Below, one piece after another: positions 28,697 through 37,519 of a stretch of 64,000 nt of DNA; position 1 is the stretch's first letter, and each line of letters opens with the position of its first letter. Source of the stretch: Mycolicibacterium litorale (GTDB taxonomy: Bacteria; Actinomycetota; Actinomycetes; Mycobacteriales; Mycobacteriaceae); NCBI GenBank assembly GCA_002007745.1, contig CP019882.1:5022001-5086000 (forward strand). The letters run 5' to 3'. The translations under genes and the position numbers were made by a program. The notes under the pieces were generated by a model. It did no database searches, was not told where the DNA came from, and saw nothing but the letters and a program-made list of their open reading frames with translations.

Positions 28697-29757
28697 CCGT
28701 CACCGCGCTCGGCCTGCCGTCGATCCGGGGTGCTGTCGACCAGCAAGCCGGCGGGATGCCCCGCTCCGGCCCGCTGGTCGACACGTTCGGCCGGGTGGCC
28801 ACCGACCTGCGGGTGTCGCTGACCGACCGGTGCAATCTGCGTTGTACCTATTGCATGCCGGCCGAAGGCCTGAACTGGCTGCCCGGCGACGAGTTGTTGA
28901 CCCGCGACGAATTGATTCGGCTCCTGCGCCTGGCAGTGACCCGCCTGGGCATCACGAACGTCCGCTTCACCGGCGGGGAACCACTGCTGTACCGCGACTT
29001 GGAAGCGGTCGTGGCCGCCGTCGCGGCATTGCGACCCCGGCCCGAGATGGCCATGACCACTAATGGGGTCGGCCTGGCCAAGCGGGCGCAGCGACTGGCC
29101 GATGCCGGACTGGACCGGGTGAACGTCTCCCTCGACAGCCTCGATGCCGGGCACTTCGCCGCGATCACCCGACGCGACCGGCTTTCCGACGTACTCGCCG
29201 GGCTGTCCGCCGCTGCCGCCGCCGGCCTCGGACCGGTGAAGGTCAATGCGGTGCTGAACCCGGCCAGTGGCCTCGCCGACGCCGTCGAGTTGCTGCACTA
29301 CTGCCTCGAGTACGGCTACCAACTGCGCATCATCGAGCAGATGCCGCTGGACGCCGATCACCAGTGGCGCCGGGACGCAGCCCTGACGGCCGACGAAATC
29401 TTCGCCACCCTGGCCGGCCGGTTCGACCTGACACCGGACACTGCACCGCGCGGATCGGCGCCGGCACAGCTGTGGCGGGTCAACGGCGGTCCGGCCACGG
29501 TGGGCATCATCGCCTCGGTGTCGCACGCGTTCTGCTCGGCGTGTGATCGCACCCGGCTCACCGCCGACGGCCAGATCCGCAGCTGCCTGTTCGCCACCGA
29601 GGAAACCGACTTGCGAGCCCTGCTGCGCGGCGGGGCCGACGACGCCGAGTTGGAGTCCACCTGGCGGGCCGCGATGTGGCGCAAGGCGGCCGGCCACGGC
29701 ATCAACGACCCGGATTTCGTCCAGCCGCAGCGGCCGATGAGTGCGATCGGTGGCTGA
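28693..29757 (+). CDS. moaA: GTP 3',8-cyclase (MoaA)
   Basis: A 354-residue radical SAM enzyme, the first step of molybdopterin synthesis from GTP. The SAM cluster cysteines are C47, C51 and C54 (DRCNLRCTYCMP). The C-terminal cluster is in FCSACDRTRLTADGQIRSC. The true start is GTG 28693; the frame is open upstream but that overlaps the YccF gene. It lacks the C-terminal GG tail of classical MoaA; the protein ends ...SAIGG, so a GG is in fact present. The next gene moaD overlaps its end. Confidence 0.95.
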   Translation: MTVTALGLPSIRGAVDQQAGGMPRSGPLVDTFGRVATDLRVSLTDRCNLRCTYCMPAEGLNWLPGDELLTRDELIRLLRLAVTRLGITNVRFTGGEPLLYRDLEAVVAAVAALRPRPEMAMTTNGVGLAKRAQRLADAGLDRVNVSLDSLDAGHFAAITRRDRLSDVLAGLSAAAAAGLGPVKVNAVLNPASGLADAVELLHYCLEYGYQLRIIEQMPLDADHQWRRDAALTADEIFATLAGRFDLTPDTAPRGSAPAQLWRVNGGPATVGIIASVSHAFCSACDRTRLTADGQIRSCLFATEETDLRALLRGGADDAELESTWRAAMWRKAAGHGINDPDFVQPQRPMSAIGG

Positions 29758-30019
29758 GCTGACCGAGCCGATCAACGTGTCGGTCAGATTCTTCGCAGCG
29801 GCCCGGGCTGCGGCCGGTGCCGACACCGCCGAACTGACCGTGCCGCCCGGCGCGACGGTGGCCGATGTGGTGAAGGAACTGTGTTGCCGTAGTGACCAAT
29901 TGGCACTCGTGTTGCAGCGGTGTTCCTATCTCTGCGATGGGATCGCGGTCCGCGATCAGACCACCACGGTGCTATCGGGTCAGACATTGGACGTGTTACC
30001 CCCCTTCGCCGGCGGATGA
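29750..30019 (+). CDS. moaD: Molybdopterin synthase small subunit (MoaD)
   Basis: An 89-residue beta-grasp sulfur carrier ending in the required Gly-Gly (DVLPPFAGG). The N-terminal strand is NVSVRFFAAARAAAG. The GTG at 29750 was chosen, which overlaps moaA by 8 bases; GTG 29741 is an alternative. It donates the dithiolene sulfur to precursor Z with MoaE, encoded about 1.7 kb downstream on the other strand. Confidence 0.93.
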   Translation: MAELTEPINVSVRFFAAARAAAGADTAELTVPPGATVADVVKELCCRSDQLALVLQRCSYLCDGIAVRDQTTTVLSGQTLDVLPPFAGG

Positions 30020-30044
30020 TCGTGATTTACGTCACATCACGATC
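30018..30044. promoter_or_regulatory. CRP-like site within an 8-bp inverted repeat upstream of rpfA
   Basis: The core cGTGAtttacgTCACa (30021-30036) matches the CRP/FNR consensus GTGA-N6-TCAC exactly. Overlapping it, gatcgtga (30018-30025) and tcacgatc (30037-30044) form another inverted repeat. The mycobacterial CRP (Rv3676) is known to control rpfA. The site begins in the moaD stop codon. Confidence 0.7.
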
Positions 30045-30127
30045 AGGTAACGAGATGGCCAAGTGAGGGTTGACGCTCTGAATCACCTGCACCAATGGCC
30101 TATTTTCGTGGGCCTTTAGACCTTTTT

Positions 30128-30133
30128 TAAGAT
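30128..30133 (+). promoter_or_regulatory. Possible -10 of rpfA
   Basis: TAAGAT upstream of the riboswitch. It would give a leader of about 320 bases. The -35 is not recognisable, so this is tentative. Confidence 0.3.
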
Positions 30134-30230
30134 TTGCCGGTAGCAGAAACGCCCGAATATGCAAAAGGTGACGGCACTCTCGGATGCCACTACCGTCTCT
30201 CGGAGGTCAGCCCCCTCAACCGGGACAGAC

Positions 30231-30450
30231 CCTCTCCGCTCTTAGCGCCGAGCTCCATCCATGGAGCGGAGGGACCAACGAGAACCATGGATGGAGGCGG
30301 GGGACCCACCGGTCCACCGAAATATCGGACCCGGAGCCGCTCGCGGCTCCTTGGGGTGAAGCCGACGTCGTTTCCACCCGAAACGACACGGCCGGGCGAC
30401 CTCTCCAGCCCGAACCCGACAGCTGACTTCGCAGGCGCATTGAAGAGAGG
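30231..30450 (+). promoter_or_regulatory. c-di-AMP riboswitch (ydaO-yuaA class) controlling rpfA
   Basis: Conserved ydaO blocks occur in order: ccgctcttagcgcc (30236 on), gcgggggacccac (about 30298-30309), cttggggtgaagc (about 30349-30362), and the 3' block cccgaacccgacagctgac (about 30409-30427) then cgcaggcgc. Such riboswitches are known upstream of rpf genes in actinobacteria. The aptamer ends next to the ribosome site gagagg (30445-30450). That site is complementary to cctctc at 30231-30236 and again at 30400-30405, so control at translation is likely (inference). Confidence 0.88.
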
Positions 30451-30463
30451 AACACACCGACAT

Positions 30464-31704
30464 ATGAGTGGACGGCATCGCAAGCCCACTTCCTCGTCAA
30501 TCAGCGTCGCCAAGATCGCCTTCACGGGTGCCGTGATCGGCGGCGGCAGCATCGCCCTCGCCGGTCAGGCCCAAGCGGCCCCCGATGCCGAATGGGACCA
30601 GGTCGCCCGCTGCGAGTCCGGCGGCAACTGGGCCATCAACACCGGCAACGGTTATCAGGGCGGCCTGCAGTTCTCCCCCAGCACGTGGTCGGCCCACGGT
30701 GGTGGTGAGTTCGCCCCCGCCGCCAACATGGCCAGCAAGGACGAGCAGATCGCCATCGCTGAGCGCGTTCTGGCCAGCCAGGGCAAGGGCGCATGGCCGG
30801 TATGCGGTCGCGGCCTGTCCGGTGCGACTCCCCGCAACGTGATCAATGAGCCTGCCCCGGACGCGCCCGCGCCGGACGCGCCGGCCCCGGTCGAGGCTGT
30901 CGCATTCGACGCACCGCTGCCGGATGCCCCCGCGCCCGACGCACCGCTGCCGGATGCGCCGGCTCCCGCCCCGGAGGACCTGCCGCCGGCTCCGGCTCCC
31001 GCCGACCTGCCGCCGGCTCCGGTGGATCTGCCCCCGGCCCCGGCCCCGAGGATCTGCCGCCTGCCCCGCAGGATGTGCCCGCCCCGCCGGCCGACCTTCC
31101 GCCTGCTCCGCAGCCCGATGTCGTCGCGGTCTCCCAAGAGGTGGCGCCGCCCGCCGCCGAGCCGGTCGTCGACGCCGCGCTGCAACTGCCCGCGCCCGAG
31201 GCGCCCGCCGCACCGGACGAGCAGACCGTCACCGTCCAGGCCGCTTCGATCCATATGCTGCCGCAGGCCCCGGCCGACCCCGCCGTGCCGCCGGTGGTGC
31301 CGACGACGCCCGTGCCGGCGCCGGCTGACCCCGCCGCCGCCCCGGCTCCTGGGCCGACCGACGACGCGACCGTCACTGCTGCCGGACCGACCACTGCGCT
31401 CCCCGATGGCGTTCCCCATCTGTCCAGCCCGGAAAACCTGCCCCCGGGCACCAGCGACGCGCCGACCGGTCCGCAAGAGGGTCCGAACGTGACCTACCTC
31501 AAGGAGCTGTGGCACGCGATCCAGACTCAGCAGATCAGCCGTGGCGATGCCCTGCTGGCGCTGACTCAGCGGCCGCTGAACACCCCGGTCACCAACGATC
31601 CGAGCATGGGTACGCCTCCGGTCGATCCGAACGCTCCGGCGCCGGCCCCGGCCGACCCGAACGCGCCGGTGCTGGTTCCGGCCCCGCCCGCTCCGGGTCA
31701 GTAA
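30464..31704 (+). CDS. rpfA: Resuscitation-promoting factor RpfA, with one apparent frameshift
   Basis: A secreted peptidoglycan-cleaving muralytic enzyme that helps dormant cells resume growth. A signal peptide spans residues 1 to about 38 (cut after AGQAQA). The lysozyme-like Rpf domain covers about 40-115, with catalytic E51 in RCESGGNW and cysteines C50 and C114 for the disulfide. A long Pro/Ala/Asp repeat region (APDAP, LPPAP units) follows. The frame breaks in it at about 31044-31047, where one C appears missing; restored, the protein is about 413 residues, close to RpfA of H37Rv (407). The stop is 3 bases from that of moaE on the opposite strand. Confidence 0.9.
30846..31110 (+). repeat. 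Pro/Ala-rich tandem repeats in rpfA
   Basis: Imperfect repeats of short GC-rich units encoding APDAP and DLPPAP motifs. The region is prone to both real length variation and sequencing error, and the rpfA frame breaks inside it. Confidence 0.8.
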
Positions 31705-31707
31705 CCC

Positions 31708-32133
31708 TTAGGCGGAGTTCACCCACTCGTCGGTGCCGTCGGCGAAGAACTGGTGCTTCCACACCGGTAACCGCGCTTTGACGGTGTCGACGAGTCGGGC
31801 GCAGGTTTCGAACGCAGCCGCGCGATGGTCGGCCGCCACGGCGGCCACCAGGGCGGCGTCACCGATGTGCAGAGTGCCCACCCGGTGGCTGGCGGCCACC
31901 GCCCGGACTCCGCTCGCCGCGGCTGCGACTTCGGCCAGCACCTCGAACAACGTCTGCTCGGCCAGCGGGTGCGCGGAGTACTCGAGCCGCACCACCGGCC
32001 GACCGCCGTCGTGGTTTCGCACCACCCCCGCGAACCCGACCACCGCTCCGGCGGCGTCGTTGGCGACGAGTTCCTCGTGCTCGGTCAGCGAGATCGCCCC
32101 GTCGACCAGGGCGGCGCGCAGGATTCGTGTCAT
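31708..32133 (-). CDS. moaE: Molybdopterin synthase large subunit (MoaE)
   Basis: A 141-residue MoaE. Typical motifs are GAVVGFAGVVRNHDGGRPV, LEYSAHPLAEQTLFEVL and the lysine-bearing VKARLPVWKHQFFADG. It forms the heterotetramer with MoaD to convert precursor Z to molybdopterin. Its ATG overlaps the mog stop (ATGA). It is the last gene of the moaC-mog-moaE run. Confidence 0.95.
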   Translation of the reverse strand: MTRILRAALVDGAISLTEHEELVANDAAGAVVGFAGVVRNHDGGRPVVRLEYSAHPLAEQTLFEVLAEVAAAASGVRAVAASHRVGTLHIGDAALVAAVAADHRAAAFETCARLVDTVKARLPVWKHQFFADGTDEWVNSA

Positions 32134-32609
32134 CGGCGGTGGTCTCCTCCGGCAAGTTGGTCCAATGCGTGGTCGAGGACATCGGCCAACACGGACAAGC
32201 CGTCGCGCACCCCGCCGGTGGAGCCGGGCAGGTTGACCACGAGGGTGCGTCCGGCGACACCGCACACGCCGCGGGACAGCACCGCGGTGGGCACTTTCGG
32301 CAGTCCCGAGCGACGGATCGCGTCGGCCAGCCCCGGGATCTCGTAGTCGAGAATCCCGCGTGTGGCTTCCGGCGTCGCGTCGGTCGGGGAAATACCGGTG
32401 CCCCCGGAGGTGATCACGACATCGGCCCCGTCCGCGATGGCCGCACGCAGAGCGTCACCGACAGCCTCGCCGTCGACCACCACTGTTGCGTCAGGCACCT
32501 CGAACCCCCGCTCGGCGAGCCAGGTCACCACGATCGGCCCGCACCGGTCCTCGTAGATCCCGGTGGCAGCCCGGGTGGAGGCGATCACGACGCGCGCAGA
32601 GCGGCTCAT
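32130..32609 (-). CDS. mog: Molybdopterin adenylyltransferase (MoaB/Mog type)
   Basis: A 159-residue MogA/MoaB-fold protein. The substrate loop is VITSGGTGISPTDATPEAT and the second motif is LVVNLPGSTGGVRDGL. It adenylylates molybdopterin before metal insertion. ATG 32609 overlaps the moaC stop (ATGA); the frame is open 5 codons further upstream, inside moaC. Confidence 0.94.
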   Translation of the reverse strand: MSRSARVVIASTRAATGIYEDRCGPIVVTWLAERGFEVPDATVVVDGEAVGDALRAAIADGADVVITSGGTGISPTDATPEATRGILDYEIPGLADAIRRSGLPKVPTAVLSRGVCGVAGRTLVVNLPGSTGGVRDGLSVLADVLDHALDQLAGGDHRR

Positions 32610-33094
32610 GCCGGGCGCTCCCACAGGCCGGTCTTGCCGCCCTCCTTGCGGAGCACCTTGATGTCGTCGAGCCGGGCGGCGGGGTCGACGGCCTTGATCA
32701 TGTCGTAAAGAGTCAGTGCCGCCACGCTGACCGCGGTCAGCGCCTCCATCTCGACTCCGGTGCGGTCGGTCGTGCGCACCGACGCCGATACGCCCACCGC
32801 AGCGTCACCCACCGTGAAGTCGATGTCGACGCCGGTCAGGGCCAGGTGGTGGCAGAGCGGGATCAGGTCGCTGGTGCGCTTGGCGGCGAGAATGCCCGCC
32901 ACCCGCGCTGTCGCCAGTGCGTCACCCTTGGGCAGGCCGCCCGCGGCGATGAGTGCGACTACCTCGGCGGTGGTGTGGACGGTGCCGGCCGCTGTCGCGA
33001 CCCGCACCGTGGCAGTCTTCTCGGTGACGTCGACCATGCGCGCCGCACCGTGCTCGTCGAGGTGCGAGAGGCGGCGCTGCGGTCCGCTGGTCAC
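32606..33094 (-). CDS. moaC: Cyclic pyranopterin monophosphate synthase (MoaC)
   Basis: A 162-residue MoaC acting after MoaA to make cyclic pyranopterin monophosphate. Signatures are LSHLDEHGAARMVDVTEK, LIPLCHHLALTGVDI and the catalytic lysine segment LTLYDMIKAVDPAARLDDIKVLRKEGGKTG. GTG start at 33094, only 2 bases behind the small gene upstream, and 4-base overlap with mog downstream, so a tight operon. Confidence 0.95.
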   Translation of the reverse strand: MTSGPQRRLSHLDEHGAARMVDVTEKTATVRVATAAGTVHTTAEVVALIAAGGLPKGDALATARVAGILAAKRTSDLIPLCHHLALTGVDIDFTVGDAAVGVSASVRTTDRTGVEMEALTAVSVAALTLYDMIKAVDPAARLDDIKVLRKEGGKTGLWERPA

Positions 33095-33096
33095 CG

Positions 33097-33282
33097 TTAC
33101 TTGTTGACGACGGTGACCGGGTGCAGATAGGGCAGGTCAGAGGAGGGCAGCGGGAACGTGACGTCACCGAACGGGGACAGCGCGCCCACCCGGTCCGCGG
33201 CCAGTTCGCTCACCGCGTGCTCCTCGGGATCGCGGGTCGGCCAGCCGTTGTCGACATACCTGGTCTTGGTCTTCTCAGCCAC
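33097..33282 (-). CDS. Small conserved protein upstream of moaC (Rv0863 position)
   Basis: A 61-residue protein (MAEKTKTRYVDNGWPTRDPEE ... LPYLHPVTVVNK) with no TM segment and no known domain that I recognise. GTG start at 33282. It is 2 bases ahead of moaC and transcribed with the molybdopterin genes. Function unknown. Confidence 0.65.
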   Translation of the reverse strand: MAEKTKTRYVDNGWPTRDPEEHAVSELAADRVGALSPFGDVTFPLPSSDLPYLHPVTVVNK

Positions 33283-33333
33283 GGCAACATTCTGTCACTC
33301 CTCGCGGCCGCTCGTGCACATAGGGACCTGTTT

Positions 33334-33339
33334 TACGCT
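33334..33339 (+). promoter_or_regulatory. -10 element of the helicase-associated gene (leaderless)
   Basis: TACGCT, 8 bases before the ATG at 33348. Confidence 0.5.
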
Positions 33340-33347
33340 GGTCAACA

Positions 33348-35605
33348 ATGACCGAACAGCCGATTCCAGGCCTGCCGCTGGGCGCCTGGCTGGCTGATCT
33401 GCCCGACGACCGGCTGATCCGCCTGCTCGAACTCCGGCCGGATCTTGCCCAGCCCGCGCCCGGAAGCATTGCCGCGCTGGCCGCGCGGGCCGTGGCGCGC
33501 CAGTCCGTCAAGGCCGCAACCGACGAGCTGGACTTCCTGCGCCTGGCGGTGTTGGACGCCCTGCTGGTCCTGCAGGCCGACACCACGGCGGTGCCGATCG
33601 CCAAACTCCTCGCGCTCCTCGGCGACCGGGTCGAGGAGGCGTCCGTCCGCGGCGCCCTGGCCGACCTGCGGGAGCGGGCCCTGGTGTGGGGTGACAGCGC
33701 CCTCCGGGTCTCGGCCGAGGCTGCTTCCGGGCTGCCCTGGTACCCGGGGCAGGCGGTCCTTGAAGATGCGTCACGCTCGGCCGCGGAGATCTCGGCCGCC
33801 ATCGAGACGTTGGACGAACCCCAGTCCGAACTGCTCGACCGGCTGCTGATGGGCTCACCGGTGGGCCGCACCCGCGATGCCGCCCCGGGGCACCGGCGGA
33901 TCGGCCCGTTCCGCGCCTGCTGGCCGCCGGGTTACTGCGTCAACTCGACTCCGAGACGGTGATCCTGCCGCGGCAGGTCGGGCAGGTGCTGCGCGGTGAG
34001 GAGCCCGGCCCGGTGCACTTGGTGCCGCCGGACCCGGCAGCCACCAGCACCACGGTCGCCGACGCCGACGCCACCGCCGCCGGCGCTCTGCTCGATCTGA
34101 TCCGGGAGATCGAGCTGCTCATCGAAACACTCTCCGCGACACCGGTTCCCGAACTGCGCAGTGGCGGCCTTGGAGTGCGCGAGGCCAAACGCCTCAGCAA
34201 GCTCACCGGCATCGACGAGCAGCGCCTGGGACTGATCCTCGAGCTCTCCGCAGCGGCGGGCCTGATCGCCAGCGGCATGCCTGACCCGGAACCGCAGGAC
34301 GCCGGTGGCCCCTACTGGACACCCACAGTGGCGGCCGACCGGTTCCTGGAGACCCCCAGCGCCGCCCGCTGGCATCTACTGGCCACCACGTGGCTGGACC
34401 TGCCGTCGCGTCCCGGACTGATCGGAAATCGGGGACCCGACGGCAAACCGTATGCCGCGCTGTCGGATTCGCTCTATTCGACCGCCGCACCCCTGGATCG
34501 CCGGCTGCTGCTGGAGCTGCTGGCCGAGTTGCCGCCAGGAGCCGGGGTGGACACCCGGCACGCTTCCCAGGCACTGATCTGGCGCCGGCCACGGTGGGCG
34601 GCGCGGTTACAGCCCGAGCCGGTGGGCCACCTGCTCGACGAGGCCCAGGCGCTGGGACTGATCGGCCGGGGGGCATTGAGCACCCCGGCACGGGTCCTGC
34701 TCCAGGCAGGTGAAGATGCCGCCGTCGAGGCGATGAACAAGGTGCTGCCCGCACCGATCGATTATTTCCTGGTCCAGGCCGACCTGACGGTGGTGGTTCC
34801 GGGGCCGCTGCAACGCGAACTGGCCGACGAGCTGGCCGCGGTGGCCACGGTGGAATCAGCCGGTGCAGCGATGGTCTACCGGGTGGCCGAACAGTCCATC
34901 CGGCATGCGCTGGACACCGGCCGCACCGCGGGCGCATTACACGCATTCTTCGAACGACATTCCAAAACTCCTGTCCCACAAGGCCTCACCTATCTGATCA
35001 ATGATGTTGCGCGTCGGCACGGCCAACTACGTGTCGGGATGGCGTCGTCGTTCTTGCGGTGTGAAGATCCGAGCCTGCTGGCCCATGCGGTAGCAGCACC
35101 GGCGCTCGAACCACTGGAGGTACGGCTCCTGGCGCCGACGGTCGCGGTGTCTCAGGCCCCGATCGCCGAGCTGCTGGCCGCGCTGCGGCAGGCCGGTTTC
35201 GCGCCGGCCGCCGAGGACTCCGCGGGGGCGATCGTCGATCTGCGACGCCGCGGGGCGCGGGTGCCCGCACCAGCGCACCGACGGACGGCTCGCGCCCTGC
35301 CCCGCCCCAGCGTCGACACCCTGGCCTCGGTGGTGGCCATGCTGCGCCGCGTCGACTCCGCGAACCCGTTCGCCGGCGTTCGCCTGGACCCGGCCGTGGC
35401 GATGGCGTTGCTGCAGCAGGCCGCCGTTGAACACAAGGACGTGGTGATCGGGTACGTCGACGCGGCCGGCGTGGCCACCCAGCGGGTGGTGCGGCCGCTG
35501 ATGGTCAACGGCGGGCAGCTGATGGCCTGGGATCCCACCCAGGGCCGCCCGCGTGAGTTCGCTGTGCATCGCGTGACGTCGGTGATGTCGGCCGACGCTG
35601 GATAA
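33348..35605 (+). CDS. XPB-N/Helicase_C_3-like protein with WYL-like C-terminus, with one apparent frameshift
   Basis: About 752 residues once one G is restored in the run 33887-33890 (Rv0862c is about 756). The middle part (VLPAPIDYFLVQADLTVVVPG through the AEQSIRHALDTGRTAG and PVPQGLTYLINDVARRHGQ segments) matches the XPB/Ssl2-like Helicase_C_3 domain. The C-terminal about 60 residues (DVVIGYVDAAGVATQRVVRP ... PREFAVHRVTSV) look like a WYL ligand-sensing domain. No Walker motifs, so it is not itself a helicase. It lies just upstream of XPB in the same direction and is probably its partner or regulator. Confidence 0.83.
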
Positions 35606-35606
35606 T
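35601..35606 (+). promoter_or_regulatory. -10 like element between the helicase-associated gene and XPB
   Basis: GATAAT, overlapping the upstream stop codon and 6 bases before the small leader ORF at 35613. Confidence 0.4.
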
Positions 35607-35612
35607 GGGGAT

Positions 35613-35672
35613 ATGCCGCCGACGACGATGCAGAGAGAGGAACGAGCGATGAGGACGGGTGGCCCACGATGA
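35613..35672 (+). CDS. Possible 19-residue leader ORF of XPB
   Basis: A 20-codon ORF (MPPTTMQREERAMRTGGPR) whose stop TGA overlaps the ATG of the XPB gene (ATGA). A GATAAT -10 ends 6 bases upstream. The XPB ATG itself lacks a clear ribosome site, so translation may depend on coupling to this ORF. It may also be chance. Confidence 0.35.
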   Translation: MPPTTMQREERAMRTGGPR

Positions 35673-37318
35673 CCGACGGCCCCCTGATCGTGCAGTCCGA
35701 CAAGACCGTGCTGCTGGAAGTCGACCACGAGCTGGCCGGCGCGGCCCGGGCCGCGATCGCGCCGTTCGCCGAGCTGGAACGCGCCCCGGAGCACATACAC
35801 ACCTACCGCATCACGCCGCTGGCGCTGTGGAACGCGCGGGCGGCCGGCCATGACGCCGAACAGGTGGTCGACGCCCTGGTCAGCTTCTCCCGCTACGCGG
35901 TGCCGCAGCCACTGCTCGTCGACATCGTCGACACCATGGCCCGCTACGGCCGCCTGCAGCTGATCAAGCATCCGGCGCACGGTCTGACCTTGCTCAGCCT
36001 CGACCGCGCGGTGCTCGAGGAGGTGCTGCGCAACAAGAAGATCGCCCCGATGCTGGGCGCGCGCATCGACGACGACACCGTGATCGTGCATCCCAGCGAG
36101 CGCGGCCGGGTCAAGCAGATGTTGCTCAAGATCGGCTGGCCGGCCGAGGACCTGGCCGGTTACGTCGACGGCGAGGCGCACCCGATCACCCTCGACCAGC
36201 AGGGCTGGCAACTGCGCGACTACCAGGAGATGGCCGCCGACTCGTTCTGGGCCGGTGGCTCCGGAGTCGTGGTGCTGCCCTGCGGGGCGGGCAAGACGCT
36301 GGTCGGTGCCGCGGCGATGGCCAAGGCCGGCGCGACGACGTTGATCCTGGTCACCAACACCGTCGCCGGCCGGCAGTGGAAGCGCGAGCTGATCGCGCGG
36401 ACGTCGCTGACCGAGGACGAGATCGGCGAGTACTCCGGTGAGCGCAAGGAGATTCGGCCGGTCACCATCGCCACCTACCAGGTGATCACCCGGCGCACCA
36501 AGGGCGAGTACCGGCATCTGGAGCTCTTCGACAGCCGCGACTGGGGCCTGATCATCTACGACGAGGTGCACCTGTTACCCGCCCCGGTCTTCCGGATGAC
36601 CGCGGACCTGCAGTCTCGCCGCCGGCTCGGACTGACCGCGACGCTGATCCGCGAGGACGGGCGTGAGGGTGACGTCTTCAGCCTGATCGGCCCGAAACGC
36701 TATGACGCGCCGTGGAAGGACATCGAGGCGCAGGGTTGGATCGCCCCGGCGGAATGCATCGAAGTCCGGGTCACGATGACCGACAACGAGCGGATGATGT
36801 ACGCCGTCGCCGAACCTGACGAACGCTACAAGCTGTGTTCGACCGCGCATTCGAAGATCGCGGTGGTGAAGTCGATCCTGGCCAGACATCCCGACGAGCC
36901 GACCCTGGTGATCGGCGCCTATCTGGACCAACTCGATGAACTGGGCACCGAGCTCGGCGCCCCGGTGATCCAGGGCTCGACGAAGAATGCCGAACGCGAA
37001 GAACTGTTCGAGGCCTTCCGCCGCGGCGAGGTGCGCACCTTGGTGGTCTCCAAGGTTGCCAACTTCTCCATCGATCTTCCGGAAGCCTCGGTGGCCGTCC
37101 AGGTTTCGGGCACATTCGGCTCTCGACAGGAAGAGGCGCAGCGGCTGGGCCGGCTGTTGCGTCCCAAGCATGACGGCGGTGGCGCGGTGTTCTACTCGGT
37201 CGTCTCGCGCGACAGCCTGGACGCCGAGTACGCCGCACACCGTCAGCGTTTCCTGGCCGAGCAGGGCTACGGCTACGTCATCAAAGACGCTGACGACCTC
37301 CTCGGTCCGGCGATCTGA
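35669..37318 (+). CDS. ercc3: XPB-family DNA helicase
   Basis: A 549-residue superfamily 2 helicase of the bacterial XPB group, 3'-5' unwinding in DNA repair or transcription-linked processes. The N-terminal damage-recognition-like domain covers about 1-175. Walker A is PCGAGKT (204-210), the DExH box is DEVH (298-301), motif III GLTAT (321-325) and the XPB RED motif is R328-E329-D330. Motif VI is QEEAQRLGRLLRPK near the C-terminus. It corresponds to Rv0861c. It starts at ATG 35669, coupled to a possible leader ORF. Confidence 0.96.
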   Translation: MTDGPLIVQSDKTVLLEVDHELAGAARAAIAPFAELERAPEHIHTYRITPLALWNARAAGHDAEQVVDALVSFSRYAVPQPLLVDIVDTMARYGRLQLIKHPAHGLTLLSLDRAVLEEVLRNKKIAPMLGARIDDDTVIVHPSERGRVKQMLLKIGWPAEDLAGYVDGEAHPITLDQQGWQLRDYQEMAADSFWAGGSGVVVLPCGAGKTLVGAAAMAKAGATTLILVTNTVAGRQWKRELIARTSLTEDEIGEYSGERKEIRPVTIATYQVITRRTKGEYRHLELFDSRDWGLIIYDEVHLLPAPVFRMTADLQSRRRLGLTATLIREDGREGDVFSLIGPKRYDAPWKDIEAQGWIAPAECIEVRVTMTDNERMMYAVAEPDERYKLCSTAHSKIAVVKSILARHPDEPTLVIGAYLDQLDELGTELGAPVIQGSTKNAEREELFEAFRRGEVRTLVVSKVANFSIDLPEASVAVQVSGTFGSRQEEAQRLGRLLRPKHDGGGAVFYSVVSRDSLDAEYAAHRQRFLAEQGYGYVIKDADDLLGPAI

Positions 37319-37474
37319 CCCAGCTCCCGGGAAGTAACCCCGGGATCGGCACAGCAAAAACCCGTACTCCCCAGTGCCAGGCGAAGAAAGGCATAAATAC
37401 CGCATCGCTGTGGTCGATGACCCCGACACCCACCGACATATCGGCGACTTGCAGCGAACAATTTGGGGACGCGA

Positions 37475-37480
37475 TAGTCT
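37475..37480 (+). promoter_or_regulatory. -10 element of the PE-PPE hydrolase gene
   Basis: TAGTCT, leaving a leader of about 33 bases with a GAGGGGA ribosome site at 37507-37513. Confidence 0.4.
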
Positions 37481-37519
37481 TCGCCACGACATCTGGTTGC
37501 CGGCTTGAGGGGAAGCGTC

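Larger units (their letters stand above)
30020..30463 (+). other. Long rpfA leader region
   Basis: 444 bases without a protein gene. It holds the CRP-like site, an A+T-richer stretch with a T6 run and a possible -10 TAAGAT (30128-30133), then the c-di-AMP riboswitch. No intrinsic terminator is seen between aptamer and rpfA. Confidence 0.75.

Noticed and set aside
35027..36571. 514-residue minus-strand ORF opposite XPB.
   Set aside because: It is antisense to a conserved helicase and crosses a gene boundary. No family similarity.
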